Positions 46,148 to 58,149 of a DNA stretch of 64,000 nucleotides are shown piece after piece. The notes below the pieces were generated by a model that was not told the origin of the DNA, did not search any database, and worked only from the letters and a program-made list of their open reading frames with translations. Source of the DNA: Armigeres subalbatus. Lineage: Eukaryota; Arthropoda; Insecta; Diptera; Culicidae. Every line of letters starts with the position of its first letter. The first letter of the stretch is position 1. The stretch covers positions 428,810,338 to 428,874,337 of the forward strand of contig NC_085141.1 of NCBI RefSeq assembly GCF_024139115.2, in the 5' to 3' direction. The translations under genes were made by a program, and so were the position numbers.

Positions 46148-46250
46148 ACTTAATAACTGTGGAAGTACTCGGTGAATACTGTTGAGAACTGGCAATCTCC
46201 CATTGAGGAGATGTAATGCAAAAGAGAAAGCGAAAAACAAGGAGAAAAAT
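46148..46250 (+). repeat. SINE tail fragment
   Basis: TTAATAACTGTGGAAGTACT followed by a segment ending GAGATGTAATGC and an A/G-rich tail, as at 40,037-40,150. Confidence 0.55.
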
Positions 46251-47820
46251 AGTACATATGTGGAACAAACGATCATCCTTTTAAAAAAAATCCAAAATAT
46301 GCTTTAACTGGTATCTATACCGAAAGGAATTATTTCTTTCAGAAAGTCTTCTTAAAACGCAACACTTTCCACATATTTGGGCCTTAGAATATTAGGATTT
46401 CGGAGCGGACCCCCCTTCTCTTGTGTCCGGAAAATTATTCACATCACTCCTCCTACTCCTCCAATTCAGCACTAAATATCGGATTACCTCACTAGCTTGC
46501 CAATAGAATATGTAGCACGATTATCAGCACCTCCTATTACATTTGCTCAATGTTCAATTTCGTTGTTTTTGATCAATTATCGTCTGTCTTCTACTAAGCA
46601 AATACAAATGTGAAGGTGTGCAGTTTATTATAAACATCGCCGAAATATACGCCATGCATGCCGGTGCTTTAATAAACAATAAAAACGTATCCAGACGGTA
46701 TCTGGTATCAAAGCGCGTAAACTATTTTGTTGCTAAAAGTTCTACTCCACGTTGCATCTTTTGCATGAAGTTCTTGGAAACAAAATATGACACCCCTTCA
46801 GCACCGTACCGTATGTTTCATTCCTACCTTCAACAACTAGAGAAAATGGTTCAAAATTTACCTTGCAACATTATTTTTACATATTACAAGAACGTGAATA
46901 AATTCTTTCCAATTATTTGCGTGTGTATGCATAAGATTTGATGTGATAATGATTTAACAGAATAAAGGAGCCCATAAAGACAAACAAATGCATACACCAC
47001 TTAATCATGCTGAATTGTTCCACTGCACTGCTACACTGATTGCTATAAATCAAAAATTAAAACCGAGATACAGCAGACAGTTGAAGAAAATTGCAAATGA
47101 AAAGCCACATATGCTTTGCTCCATTCTTCCAGCTTCAGCGCGTCAATCTCAGATCTCGTAAGAAAGGCACAACCGGCGATATGCCAAGACGAATCAGTTG
47201 TAAATAACGATGGCTCCAAGGATATCAGATGCAGCTGAGTGTTTTTTTTTTCTACCCATCGCCTCGGGCCATGTGATGCCCTTTGTTCATCGCAAGAGAC
47301 ATTTCGCTTTATATTTTAAATATTCATACTAGCATACACTCCGAAAGCCATCCGTATATTGTATCCGGGCAAGAGGAACGCAAAACCGTGCAAAGTTTAA
47401 CGTTGACATAAATTGGTTCACTATGGCTGCGAAGCTGAACGGTTGGAAAAGCTTAAATACTTTCATGTGATGAAGTCGTTGTCTGGTGGAACTTTTTTTT
47501 TTGCTTTTTTGGAGAATACATTCAAATTTAGCTTTTATGCAAAATATCCATCCAATTTATTTCGTACCAGCTGCTGTGCGCGCCGCGTACCACGATGCTT
47601 CAACGACGAAACAGCACTAATATTGCACTAATTAATGATGCCTAGTTACAAATAATTAATGAGCGTTGGCATGATTAACGAAATTCGGATTATCGTGCAT
47701 ATTTTATTAATAGGTTCCCAGAAGGCCGGTGGCTCTATTGCGATGAAACGTTTTCATTAAAAAGGAAGCTTTGTATATTTGTTGGCAACAACCGGATTGT
47801 TGCATAGCATGTCATGTAAT
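46251..47820. other. Stretch without a recognised gene
   Basis: Moderately AT-rich, few repeats. Short open frames (for example 46,618-46,941) show no domain. Confidence 0.3.
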
Positions 47821-48763
47821 GGGGTACCGTAATCCGGGGAACATTGATTTTTTGTATTGTTCTGTAAATATTTCCTTCTGAAGTGAAATCATGGCTTTTT
47901 CTATATTTTTATAACAAGTACTCTTACATGTAGAGCGTATAAGGCTGTTGTTCTTGATTAAAAAAAGACAGAAACACCGTCTTCGACCAGAGGTCTTACA
48001 GACTGAACACTGAACACCTAGCATGAGACAACGGACAGGACACATAACACCAAGTGGACCAGTGGAGAATTTTCCGTATCACGAAAAGTTTCCTCCTTAC
48101 CGGGGCGGGAATCGAACACACACTCCATAGCACATGCGTCTAGGCGATTGACGTTGCTTACCGCATGGCCACGAAGCCCACAAATTTATTTGATAATTTT
48201 AAACTTGTTTGTCTAGTTTTTCAATTTTTCAATTTGCGGTAACTTAGATTATCAAACGTTTCAATCATTTATATATGAAACAAGCGTTTGTAAATGCATT
48301 AAGATAGCCAATTATAGTTGGAATCCCTTACACTGAGGCGATGTGCACGGATTGTTTCGAGAAAGGCATCATCATCGCTAGTAGAATTGTTTGGGATTTC
48401 AAAAATAAACATTAAAATTTTGAAACAAAAAATATGGATCAATCAAGAAATTAACATTATTTATCACACAATTATAGGTACGGGCTTAGTTTTGCTATAA
48501 TATTTGTTTTGAGTGCATTTTTTTGTGGCTTGCCGTGAGTTCAAAAATAATGTTTTTATTCTTCAAATTTTGGCGAAAAATAAATGCAAATTAAACCGAA
48601 GGTTATATCATTCAGCACCAAATTTAGTCAAGTTTAATATAGCTTAAGATAGCTCACAAAAAGTACTTGAGGTAACAGAATATATTGATTTATTCATTTC
48701 TTGAAAAGGGTTAAACTGATCAATGTTTCCCCGGCGTTGAATGTTCCCCCGTATTACGGTACA
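47821..48763. mobile_element. TIR element, ~940 bp (GGTACCGTAATCCGGGG ends)
   Basis: The left end is GGGGTACCGTAATCCGGGG and the right end CCCCCGTATTACGGTACAC; GGGGAA(A)CATTGAT words follow inside both ends. It carries a nested SINE. Flanking duplication is unclear. Confidence 0.65.
47965..48181 (-). mobile_element. tRNA-derived SINE (minus strand)
   Basis: On the minus strand it starts TGGGCTTCGTGGCCATGCGG near 48,181. It has an A-box-like TGGCCATGCGGTAAG (48,157-48,171) and a B box GTGTTCGATTCCC (48,107-48,119), followed by a tRNA-unrelated body with TTTTCGTGATACGG and CCACTGGTCCACTTGG. These are the polymerase III promoter elements expected of a SINE. It is nested in the TIR element. Confidence 0.75.
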
Positions 48764-48904
48764 CAGTTTTAATTAAATGTGCTACATAGCAAAAATGTTT
48801 ATAACAAGATGCCTTTTGACTCTTAAAAATGGCTAAGCTGAGCTTTGTTTGATTTGCTAAGATACACTTACTCGATGTTGTCAGAAACAGTAACATGCAC
48901 GATA

Positions 48905-49690
48905 TAGTTAGAAGTTAGACGTGAAAAGTGATAAACAAGAAGGAAGAGATGAGAAGTGAGAAATAAGAAGTGAGATATGCGAAGTAAGAAGTGAAAAGTT
49001 AGAAGTGAGAAATTCTAAATAAAAAGTGGAAAGTGAGAAGTTCGAAGTAAGAAGTAAGAAGTGAGTAGTGGGAAATGGGAAATGAGAAGTGAGAAATTCT
49101 ATGTGCAAAGTGAGTGGTGAGAAGTGAAAAATATGAAGGCAGAAATGAGAATTGAAAAGTTAGAAATCAGAAGTGAAATGTGAAAAGTGAGAAATGAGAA
49201 GTGAGAAGTGAGATATAAGTTTCAAGTGAAAAGTGAAAAATGAGAAGTGAGAAGGGCGAAGTGAGAAGTGAGATTCGTGGAGTGAAAAGTGAAAAATGAA
49301 TAGCGAGAAGCGAAAAGTTAAATGTGAGAAATAAGAAATTCGAAGTGAAAAGTGAGAAATGATAAGTTAGTAGTGGGAAGTGAGAAATGAGAGGCGAGAA
49401 ATGAGTTAGAAGTGAGAAGTTTAAAGTGAGTAGTGAAAAGTGAAAAATAAGAAGGGAAAAGTGGTAAGTTAGAAGTGAGTAGTCAGAAGTAAGCAGGGAA
49501 AAGTTATAAGTAAGAAATGAGAAGTCAGAGATGAGGTATTAGAAGTTATAAGTGAAAAGTGAAAAATGAAAAGAGCGAAGCGAGAGATGAGATGTACAAA
49601 GTGAGAAGTGAGAAATTGATAGTTAGAAGTGAGAAATTAGTAGTGGGAAAAGGGAGACGCGAACTTGCTTCTCACTTCCTAAAGGAAGTA
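48905..49690 (+). repeat. (GAAGTGA)-type minisatellite, plus orientation
   Basis: About 780 bp of degenerate 7-bp-based units: GAAGTGA, GAAATGA, AAAAGTGA. The same family occurs in reverse orientation at 52,112-52,325. Confidence 0.85.
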
Positions 49691-49755
49691 CGTGTGTGTG
49701 TACAAACTAACCCCCACTGGCTGGCAGTGATGTTATGGAGGAAAGCTGACTGTTA

Positions 49756-51386
49756 TAGGGGGAGATCCCCCAGTGCCGGACACATAAGCCATTTAACGAA
49801 AAACTCTCTAAGTATCCGGATTATGCTCACTTGTATACCACATACACAGAATATGATCATTGATGATTCATACAAACTATATTTGGTCATTTGAATACGT
49901 TTTTGGGTGATGTATTTTGATGATGAATTTTGGTGAAAATTTTCACGGTTCAGAAAAGTGTCCCCGAATACCGGACACTATTGCATCATGTGTAAATATG
50001 ACCAAGTTCCTATTACAAGAGTAAAGACATCATTTAAAATAGTAATATTTTTCACTTGCTTCAAGTTGTAGATATTAACACGTGTTAGTAGAGCTTATTT
50101 GACTCTCCAGCTCAATTTCTTACATCCTGCTCTATATTCCCTCTATTTTCAATGACATCTTTAAATTTTGTTTCTGCTTATTTCTGTGGTTTTCTGATAC
50201 CTAAGAAAGGAAAAACAAATAAATTGAAGTAAGTTCAACCAAACAGGTGCAAAGAATGGCTATTTGATCACATGGAAAACCGCACTGTCCGGGCACTGGG
50301 GGACAGCTACTGGATATATAAATTTGGTTTTACACTATAGATACTAGGGTGGCTCAAATTAGTATGGGAAAAACTTTTTTCAATTTTTTGATGGGCCGCC
50401 CTCTTATTCGGTTCTATTTGTTGCCCTGATGCTCTGGACAAAATTTTAGCCAAATCGGTCAATGTTTGGGCGGTGCTAAACTCATTGGAAGTTTATATGG
50501 AAAAATGTATGCAGAAACATCCAAAAACAGTGATTTGCAGTTGGACGGAACAACTTACGATGAAAAACTATGATACTCATTCAGATCTTGAAGAATTTAA
50601 TACAGAATGTTATGCAGAAAACCGCGAGAAGATTAGAGTTTGCCCGGCTAAGTTATTAGCATTTCTCTGAAGTAGGATTTGAGCAAATTTCGTTTCTTTT
50701 ACCTTTGAAAAGAAATAAATTCACCCCTACAACACTCCAGTAAAATGCTAATATCTTTGCCTAATAAACTCTAATCTTCTCGCGGTTTTCAGCATAACAT
50801 TCTGTATTTAATTCTACAAGAACTGAAAGAGTATCATTGTTCTTGATTGTAAATTGTGCCGTCCAACTGCAAATCACTGTTTTTGGATGTTTCTGCATAC
50901 ATTTTTCCATATAAACTCCCAACGCGTTTAGCACCGCCCAAACGTTGACCGATTTGGCTGAAATTTGGCCCAGAGCATCAGGGCAACAAATAGAACAGAA
51001 TAAGAGGGCGGCCCATCAAAAAATTTGAAAAAGTGTTTTTTGAGCCACCCTAATAGATACATTATATATCTAATAAATCATGATTGCTATTTAAAATATG
51101 ACTAATGTTGACCATCTTCACATAATCAAAATTTATTCGATAGCTTTTAATATTGTTGATTTAAACCTTCTAAAATAAGGCGAAACATCATTTTTTTTTG
51201 ACATTTTTGTTCAATTCCAAATTTTGTAAAAAGTTTACGACTTGAGGATCTGATATTCCATGCAGGTAAAGGACTTTTCAGTAGCTTTCTTTTGTACTAT
51301 ATAAGATGATGGAGGAATCTCTGCAAGTGCCGTTTTTAGAAGTGTCCGGTATTGGGAGGTGTCCGGCGCTGGGGGATCTCCCCCTA
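49756..51386. mobile_element. TA-flanked TIR element, 1,631 bp (GGGGGAGATCCCCC ends)
   Basis: The termini are GGGGGAGATCCCCCAGTGCC and the inverted GGCGCTGGGGGATCTCCCCC, with GTCCGG words inside and TA on both flanks. The end itself is a small palindrome. It contains a nested long-hairpin element. No transposase was found. Confidence 0.85.
50345..51052. mobile_element. Long-hairpin (fold-back) element, ~708 bp, nested
   Basis: Two arms of about 320 bp are inverted copies of each other, from TAGGGTGGCTCAAA to TTTGAGCCACCCTA. Matching inner landmarks include GATGGGCCGCCCTCTTATTC, GTTGCCCTGATGCTCTGG and ACCGCGAGAAGATTAGAG. TA flanks both ends. The frame at 50,473-50,670 lies within one arm and is not a gene. 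Confidence 0.88.
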
Positions 51387-52004
51387 CATATTTTTATAGT
51401 CAGATTTAGTCAGGGAGTTAGAAAGTGCTAGCTCTACTGCAGCTCCAGTGACCCATTTCAAACTGCCTGGTATTTCATGACTAGTCCGAGGTCACTTTTG
51501 CTAACAATAAGCCTCGCTTGTTTATGCTGCCATTATCAATTGGATAATGGATCCATAAGCAAACTTCTGGATTAAACAATCCAGCGCGTATTTAGTTTTA
51601 GTCATTGAAAACATAGTAGAATACAATTTGATACAATCTCACCAAATTCGCTTATAACCGGAGACCAGACACTTCACGCTTCAGCAAGAATATCTGGCAC
51701 ATATTTTCTCCGCAGGTACGCTTTCACACTTCCGCTGGGTTTGTCAGGTTCTTGATTAACTCGATTGATTCTTAATCCATTGAAGCCCGTCGTACAGCAA
51801 CTGTTGAGAAGTTCACTTCGAAATTACTCGCAAATTTTTTCTCGAAACACTACTATAACATATTCACACAATCATCTTTATAAAACACGGTTATAAATAA
51901 TCCGGAATCAATTTACTCAAAATCAGAAGCAAAAATTGAACGAAAAAATATTACACACTTGTCGCGACCGGTCACAACCATGGCACACTTCGTTTTTTCT
52001 CATT
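51387..52004. other. Stretch without a gene
   Basis: No coding signal or clear repeat seen. Confidence 0.3.
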
Positions 52005-52108
52005 GAAGATCCATAGATCCATCCTCTAATTTTTTTGTATGGATAGTCACGTTGCTCTGAACCCCCCTCCCCCTAGAGGCGTGACGTACTTTGTGGATGG
52101 CCCCTAAT
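52005..52108 (-). mobile_element. Small MITE, inverted relative of 32,350-32,482
   Basis: Ends GGCGTGACGTACTTTGTGG-ATGGCCCC and contains GTATGGATAGTCACGTTGCT and a C-rich stretch matching the complement of 32,380-32,470. Confidence 0.6.
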
Positions 52109-52111
52109 TAT

Positions 52112-52325
52112 TTTATCTCACTTCTCCACCCTTGCTTCTTTTTCTATCACTACTCACATCGAACTTCTCACTTCTCACCACTTTCATCTCACTTCTCATT
52201 TTATACTTTCCACTACTCACATGTTACTGCACACATCTCGCTTCTAAATACTCACTTCCGTTTCTCAGTACTCACTTCTCACTGATCACTATTCACTTCA
52301 AACTTCTCACTTCCCACTTCACTTA
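52112..52325 (-). repeat. (GAAGTGA)-type minisatellite, minus orientation
   Basis: CTCACTTCTCACTTC-type units, the reverse complement of the array at 48,905-49,690. Confidence 0.8.
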
Positions 52326-52818
52326 ATAAGGAAACAAATTTTAACTGTTAGGCTAAACGGCATTCGCCCGAATATCATGTGTCATCAAGTTGTGAGCGAT
52401 GAAACTGAATAATCGATTTTTGAAAATCGATTTTCAAGATTCATAGCTCTTACCTTTTTTTTGTTCTATATTAATGTGATTTTTTATTGTAAATAAGTTC
52501 ATCATCCTTATTCATTATATTCATAGAAAGGGAAACTTCCACCAACAGGACAGGTTGCCGCCGACGGGTTTCCATTTAAGGATGCATTCCCTCCCTCATT
52601 GTGACCTTTAACCTAATTAATTGTAATTCATCAATAAAACCCTTTTTATTAACTGTGCAATATTTCAACTGCGTACTTTCCATATAAGCGATAAAAAAAT
52701 CTACAAAAAAATGGCTTGATTTTGACTTCAAGAGGCAGAAGTACCCCAAGAAGGGATATTCAGTTGAAAATTCTTGAAATTCCCCTTACAGATTTAAGCT
52801 CATCCGATATTTACTAGG

Positions 52819-53324
52819 TAGGGTAAAAGTTCCGATAGTCGTGGGTGCTCCTATAGTTGCGGTAGTGTTGTTTTTACACAATCTACGTATTTAACGCAGC
52901 AGCCCGTATAGTCTATCAATTTGTTGACCTGTCATTACACGAAATACAGGAAAACAGGTTGAGAATTGCATCAAAATTGGTAAAGTATTAATAAAATACC
53001 TTTTCCTTTTCTCTGTTTTGCACCAATAGTTGCGGTAGTGTTCCTATAGTTGCGAGTCCCATATGAAAACAATGGGATTCGCAACTATAGGAACACGAAT
53101 TAAAAAATACCGCGACTATTAGAACACTGCACCAATAATTGGAGGTACCATTTTAGGTAACAATGATTGATGCTACTGCAATCAGGACCCCTTTCGCATA
53201 AAATGTAATTAATAATCTTCCATGTGCACCCTTGAGGTAAGTGAAATGAAGTATAGGCTTGGTGTGAACCAACAAATAGTGGTGAAACATGCTTAGTTCC
53301 TCCACTATTGGGTCTTTTACCCTA
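52819..53324. mobile_element. TA-flanked MITE, 506 bp, with nested hairpin
   Basis: The termini are GGGTAAAAGTTCCGATAGT and the inverted ACTATTGGGTCTTTTACCC, flanked by TA. Inside, TTCCTATAGTTGCGAGTCCC and its inverse form a tight hairpin centred near 53,062. Confidence 0.82.
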
Positions 53325-53783
53325 TAACATGAGGCCGATACAAATATTAAAAAAAACTCTCTCACCCTAGGATTTTTGCCCAAAAATAATAATTTGAGGG
53401 GCAAAAATAACATTTTTGGAAAATTTTGAGGATTTTCAAAATATTTTTTAACAAGTCATTGGGGTTTTACTGATTTTACAAATATTTATTTGTTTTATTA
53501 TCCCTCCCCCTTGGAATCAGTAGGACATAAATTGTTTTAAATATTTGTAACGACCTCTTGCAGAGGCGTCGCGTGATCAATTCTTCAACCTGTGCACTAT
53601 TTTAATATTTCGAGAAAAACACATAAAAGGGACCTGAAATGATAAACAAATAATTTTCCAGTGCGTTTCTCAATATGTTTGCTTATTTTGTTGCATCTAA
53701 CTGGTTCTTAGCTACTTCTTATTTTCTGTATTAACTCAAACTTAACTAAGCTTCAAAGTCATTTAAATAAAATTAAAAATTAC
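53325..53783. other. Stretch without a gene
   Basis: No coding signal seen. Confidence 0.3.
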
Positions 53784-53863
53784 TCACCTGTCATAAGACG
53801 AGTTTATACAATCCCATTGAATTCCACCACTTAAGTATAAACTCGTCTTATGACAGGTGAAAA
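53784..53863. mobile_element. Internally deleted palindromic MITE (CTCGTCTTATGAC family)
   Basis: Only the two arm ends remain, CACCTGTCATAAGACGAG and CTCGTCTTATGACAGGTG, separated by about 45 bp. Confidence 0.75.
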
Positions 53864-53899
53864 CATTCCACTAAAAAGCTCAAAATAATTTTCTTAATA

Positions 53900-54796
53900 A
53901 AAATCACTATCATCAGAATCGTTTCCAACGTGGCAAATAAGGAATATATCTATTCGAAAATTATTGAACTGGCACTTTCAATTCTAATTTGAGTTATTCG
54001 TAAAATGAGACGAAGTTTTAAATACAGAAAAGGAATATTTCAATCATGCAAAGGCTCTAATAATAATTTGTAATTAGCATGCCATATCAGAAAAATAAAG
54101 TCTGTACAAAGAGAACAATGAAGTTCATAGCCCTTACTCTTCTAAATTAATAATTATTCTATTTACAATTTATATCTTTGATCAATGTTCTGGACTGAGC
54201 AGATGTCGAGAAGTTTTCCGTCCACCAGCATGGAAACTTGATCATAAAAAATTTCAAAAATGTGGACCATTTACATTTGACTTACCCGCTCCCTAACTAA
54301 ATATATTGGATTTCTCGAAAAAAAACCTTTAAAAATAAATTTCTTTGAAAATATTGACCCGTTTCATATTCGCTAATTCTGCGACAATATAGATTTTCAT
54401 CAGAAGATGAAATGTCTGTTTACAATATGTTAATATTGTCGGATACTTCAATGTCTAATATAATAGGCGTATTTGTAAACAGGTTTTATTGCGCTTATTA
54501 GCAGATGACAATTTCTGTTTAAATTGAGCTAATGTCGCGTCAGTATTATCGGACAGTACATTGCCGTCAGGATTAGTGGATGTGTGAACATTCCCATTCA
54601 ACATCAAAAAATATCAAAAGCGCTTTTGCTTCGCGTTGCTTATACAAAGCGGAACTTTTGTCATGGAACGCTTTGAGGAAGCAGAAATGCTCGCGCTTTA
54701 CTCTTCTCTTTCGATTTTGTTCCGATCGCGCTCTCTTCACCGAATCGCGCATGCGCTGTTTGAAGCGGTTCTCGATAGGCACCTAACCGTGCACTG
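53900..54796. other. Stretch without a gene; left flank of the hAT MITE
   Basis: No supported gene. 54,630-54,690 contains GGAACTTTTGTCATGGAACG, related in inverted orientation to 55,290-55,345, so an older palindromic repeat may surround the hAT MITE. Confidence 0.35.
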
Positions 54797-54804
54797 CCTG
54801 CGAG

Positions 54805-55201
54805 CAGTGATGGGAAATGTCAAAAAAATGTCATGGGGTTGCTATTACTAATTTGCTAATAACTTTTTTCAAAAGTCTTTTACAACTCGGATTTTTTTAT
54901 TAACATGTAATGCTTAAAGGATCCTACAACTTTGCCAAACAGGTCATTGTTCTAAATATACAGTGTGAGGCATGATAACGAATTTAAAAAAATGTCACGG
55001 AATGTCATGACATTAATGTCATTTGACACTAATTCGGCTCTCACGCCGCCAATTTCAGTTTTAGAGCAATGACCTATTAGAAAAAGTTTTAGTATCCTTT
55101 GAGTGCTTTATGTTTATATAAAACATACGATTGTAAATTACTTGTGAAAAAGTTATTAACAAATTAGTCCCATGACATCGATATGACATTTCCCGTCACT
55201 G
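54805..55201. mobile_element. hAT MITE, 397 bp, with exact 8-bp target duplication
   Basis: The ends are CAGTGATGGGAAATGTCA and the inverted TGACATTTCCCGTCACTG. CCTGCGAG is duplicated exactly at 54,797-54,804 and 55,202-55,209. An 8-bp duplication with CAGTG-type ends is diagnostic of hAT. The interior has further inverted similarity (the TTAC(A)A and AATAACTTTTT regions). Noncoding. Confidence 0.92.
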
Positions 55202-55209
55202 CCTGCGAG

Positions 55210-57427
55210 GAACGCTTTGACTACCTATACATCGCCGATTGCGGTTAGAGCAGATGATCCACACATACAAAAGAATGCGTGTATGATGCAAGACAAAGCG
55301 TTCTCGGCTGAAAGTTCCATGTTGATACAACATGTGGTGTCGGTGGGTCGGTTCAGTATCGTGGAGAAAAATATAACGCGTCCCCTTCGCAGCATTTGGT
55401 TGCCTCACATCAAATGCCGCCTATAAAAAAAAATGCATATTTTCCGTTTATGTATTTAATAGTCAAATTTGCATGAAACATCTTTCAAATGCACATAATT
55501 CAAATACATGCTTGGATTAGAAAGACAAGAAATCTATCTAGAGCTTGTTGGGGGTAAAATTGCAACATGTGCAGTGCACAGGTTGCACATGCGGACGCGA
55601 CGCCTCTGCTTGTTCATTATTCCGACCCCCATGCAACTATTTTCAATAAGCACGAGGTCGGTTTTCAAATTTTTATTCAATATACGTCCCCTTTCACTTT
55701 TATTTCCAATATAAAGTGCAGTTTCTTTTCCAATAACGCCACACCACTCAAAAGTAATTTCCATTTGATTTCTTAACATTATTGATTTCCATCCTTGCTT
55801 CAACTATTGAAAGCAAAAACTCCTTTCCCGCTTATTGCAATTGGTTACCAACTTCTCGCTTTTTCTCCTTTTCGAGCAATATAGAAAAATCCGTCATCCT
55901 TTTACCGCTTCCAGCTGCTTTCTATCCCGATCACTAGTCGTTGAACAAACACCGATAAATTATATCGCCCAAAAGCAACGGATATTGTCAGTGAGACGTG
56001 AGCTACATCTTCCTTCCGCCATGGTTATCGTCGCCGTGTCACTTGTCTTGCTTTAGGGGTTGGGGGAGGCAAACTTCCTACGCATAGTGTCTGTCTCCGT
56101 TTGCCGACCGGTCTAAGTAAATCCGCTGCCGCAAACATGAATACAATTTTAAAAGGAAGCAAATTTCACAGTCGAACAACAGACATAAATCAGAAAGTTC
56201 ATCGGAAGCTTATTGAAGCACGACTTTCAGTTTACCGGGAAAAGAGGAGTCATTCGCACCGCGCGATAAATTCAAATAGACAGATACAAATCATCGAAGA
56301 GACGAGCTGTACCAAGAAATTTGCCCGTGCCCTAGAGACACAGACACAAAAACAATTTTATTGGTTTCTATGTTACAGCGGAAAGCTGATAGCAGGATAG
56401 GTCGATGCCTTACGGTTCATCTTCTTAGAATTATTGAACAGATAAGATGTAGTTATGGCATGCGCGCCTTCAATTTCCAAACAATGCTGGCGGACATTCC
56501 AGTTGCTTCGAGCAAATCTAATTAAAACGCATTGAAATAATGATATGCAAAGCAAGCATTTTTGAATATAGTTGAAGGTTTTCTAGAAAGAAAGTAAACC
56601 TCATATATTCTATATAATTCAGTTCAATTATGATTTGCATCTGTACTTGCTTCCATCAATTATGTAAATCTTCTTGCTTAATGGTTCTGCAAATCAACTG
56701 GAACTTAGCCAGCTTTTCAACTATTTTATCATCATTTCTCTACCCGAAAACCTCCTAGAAAATCGAACTTGCCATCTTCGGCTTGATAACGCTACGCTTT
56801 TGCTCTTCAGGCTAACTGGAGTCGCCTTATTATGTAAATATAAATGGTAATTAAAGTGAATCTTTAATGCTTTAGTAGCTATGTTGTGCTTCGCCCAAAG
56901 AGTTAGAAGTGAAAATGTGGAAAACTGCTTCGAGAAGCTCATGGACTCCACTACACGTACAATGTATGTTAATACCAGCGCCTCGTTTCAATGCAAATTA
57001 CTATGCGCCCACCAAATTTCACGCTCAACTGATCCACAGTCATAGCTCGTTAACATCTTAGTTAAATCCATTTCACTGCAGTAGTAGCTCCGCCAAGGAC
57101 CAAAGTTCAAATGAAATATTTTCACTGCGTCGGAAAACGTAGTTCCGGTAGCAACATATTGTAGTACAGCGCATTCATACAGACTGTTCCAGTTTATGCC
57201 ATTTTCGTATAGTAAGCCACTGACCCAATTCACGAATCAAACTTAAAAGAAACATTGCCAATAACGAAAACAGCCCGCTCATGAAATCATCAAAATATAT
57301 TATTAGTTATGTCCAAAATATCAACCAATGACCCAAAATACCTAATTAAGTAAAAAAAAGTTCCCATTTCCAACCGATGTACGTGCAACATTTCTTTAAT
57401 ATAAATTGTTGTTATTGACAAGAAACT
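55210..57427. other. Stretch without a recognised gene
   Basis: Lower repeat content; several short frames on both strands (for example 56,101-56,400 plus) lack domains. Possibly intron or intergenic. Confidence 0.3.
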
Positions 57428-57612
57428 ACACCTGTCATAAGACGAGTTTACTATTATTCCATTTAATTCCACCACGTTAAAATCTTTACATATTTCGACC
57501 TCAAATCTAGGGACGTCTTCAGTGTCTCGTACTTGCCTCGACTTCGAAAGTCGAGTCCGAGTGAAGTACGAGACTCTGAAGACAGCCTTAAAGTTAAGGT
57601 CGAAATACGTGC
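57428..57612 (+). mobile_element. Palindromic MITE (CTCGTCTTATGAC family), right end missing
   Basis: The left arm begins CACCTGTCATAAGACGAG, passes a hairpin centre at GACTTCGAAAGTC (about 57,548), and stops after GGTCGAAATACGT. Confidence 0.75.
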
Positions 57613-57619
57613 CATCGTC

Positions 57620-57809
57620 GGGGGTGACAATGGGTCAAATGGGGGTGAGAATGGTTCACTGTTTCGAGTACTTAAAATCCTTGTAGAATTGATTGATTGA
57701 ATTTGGGCGCAAGATAACTAAACCTTTTTGAAGGATTTTTTTATCCGACCTTCATACTGTCGGTGAGAGACATGACCAATGCTCACCCCTTAGACCCATT
57801 GTCAGGGGG
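57620..57809. mobile_element. Small TIR element (GGGGGTGACAATGGGTC ends)
   Basis: The left end GGGGGTGACAATGGGTC, plus a GGGGGTGAGAATGG word, are mirrored by GACCCATTGTCAGGGGG and CAATGCTCACCCC on the right. Confidence 0.7.
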
Positions 57810-58149
57810 CAGCAGGGACTATGCCCAAGGGCTTTACGACCCCTTCCCACGGCCTTTGCGAGTTAGGGGGCCTACCTAGGACGTGGTGGGGCTTGCCAGC
57901 GGGCTCTGTTAAACTTCAACCAAAAGCTGCATGTGTCCACAAGCAGGCCCTATCAAAGCGACCGTGTGTCGTTCAATGAGCACAGGAGCCCAGGGAGTGT
58001 CAATTGGCACATCAGGATCAATACCAGTGAGATTTTGATTATGGCATTCTGTCCGCGTGTTAACGGACCTTGTCTTGGATATCGTAATATTGTGCAAGCG
58101 AGGGCTGGTAGTCTGACAATCTACACTCTTAGTAGAGCCAGAAGGAGGG

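Noticed and set aside
50473..50670. Open frame of 65 codons
   Set aside because: It lies inside one arm of the long-hairpin element, and its counterpart in the other arm is not open.
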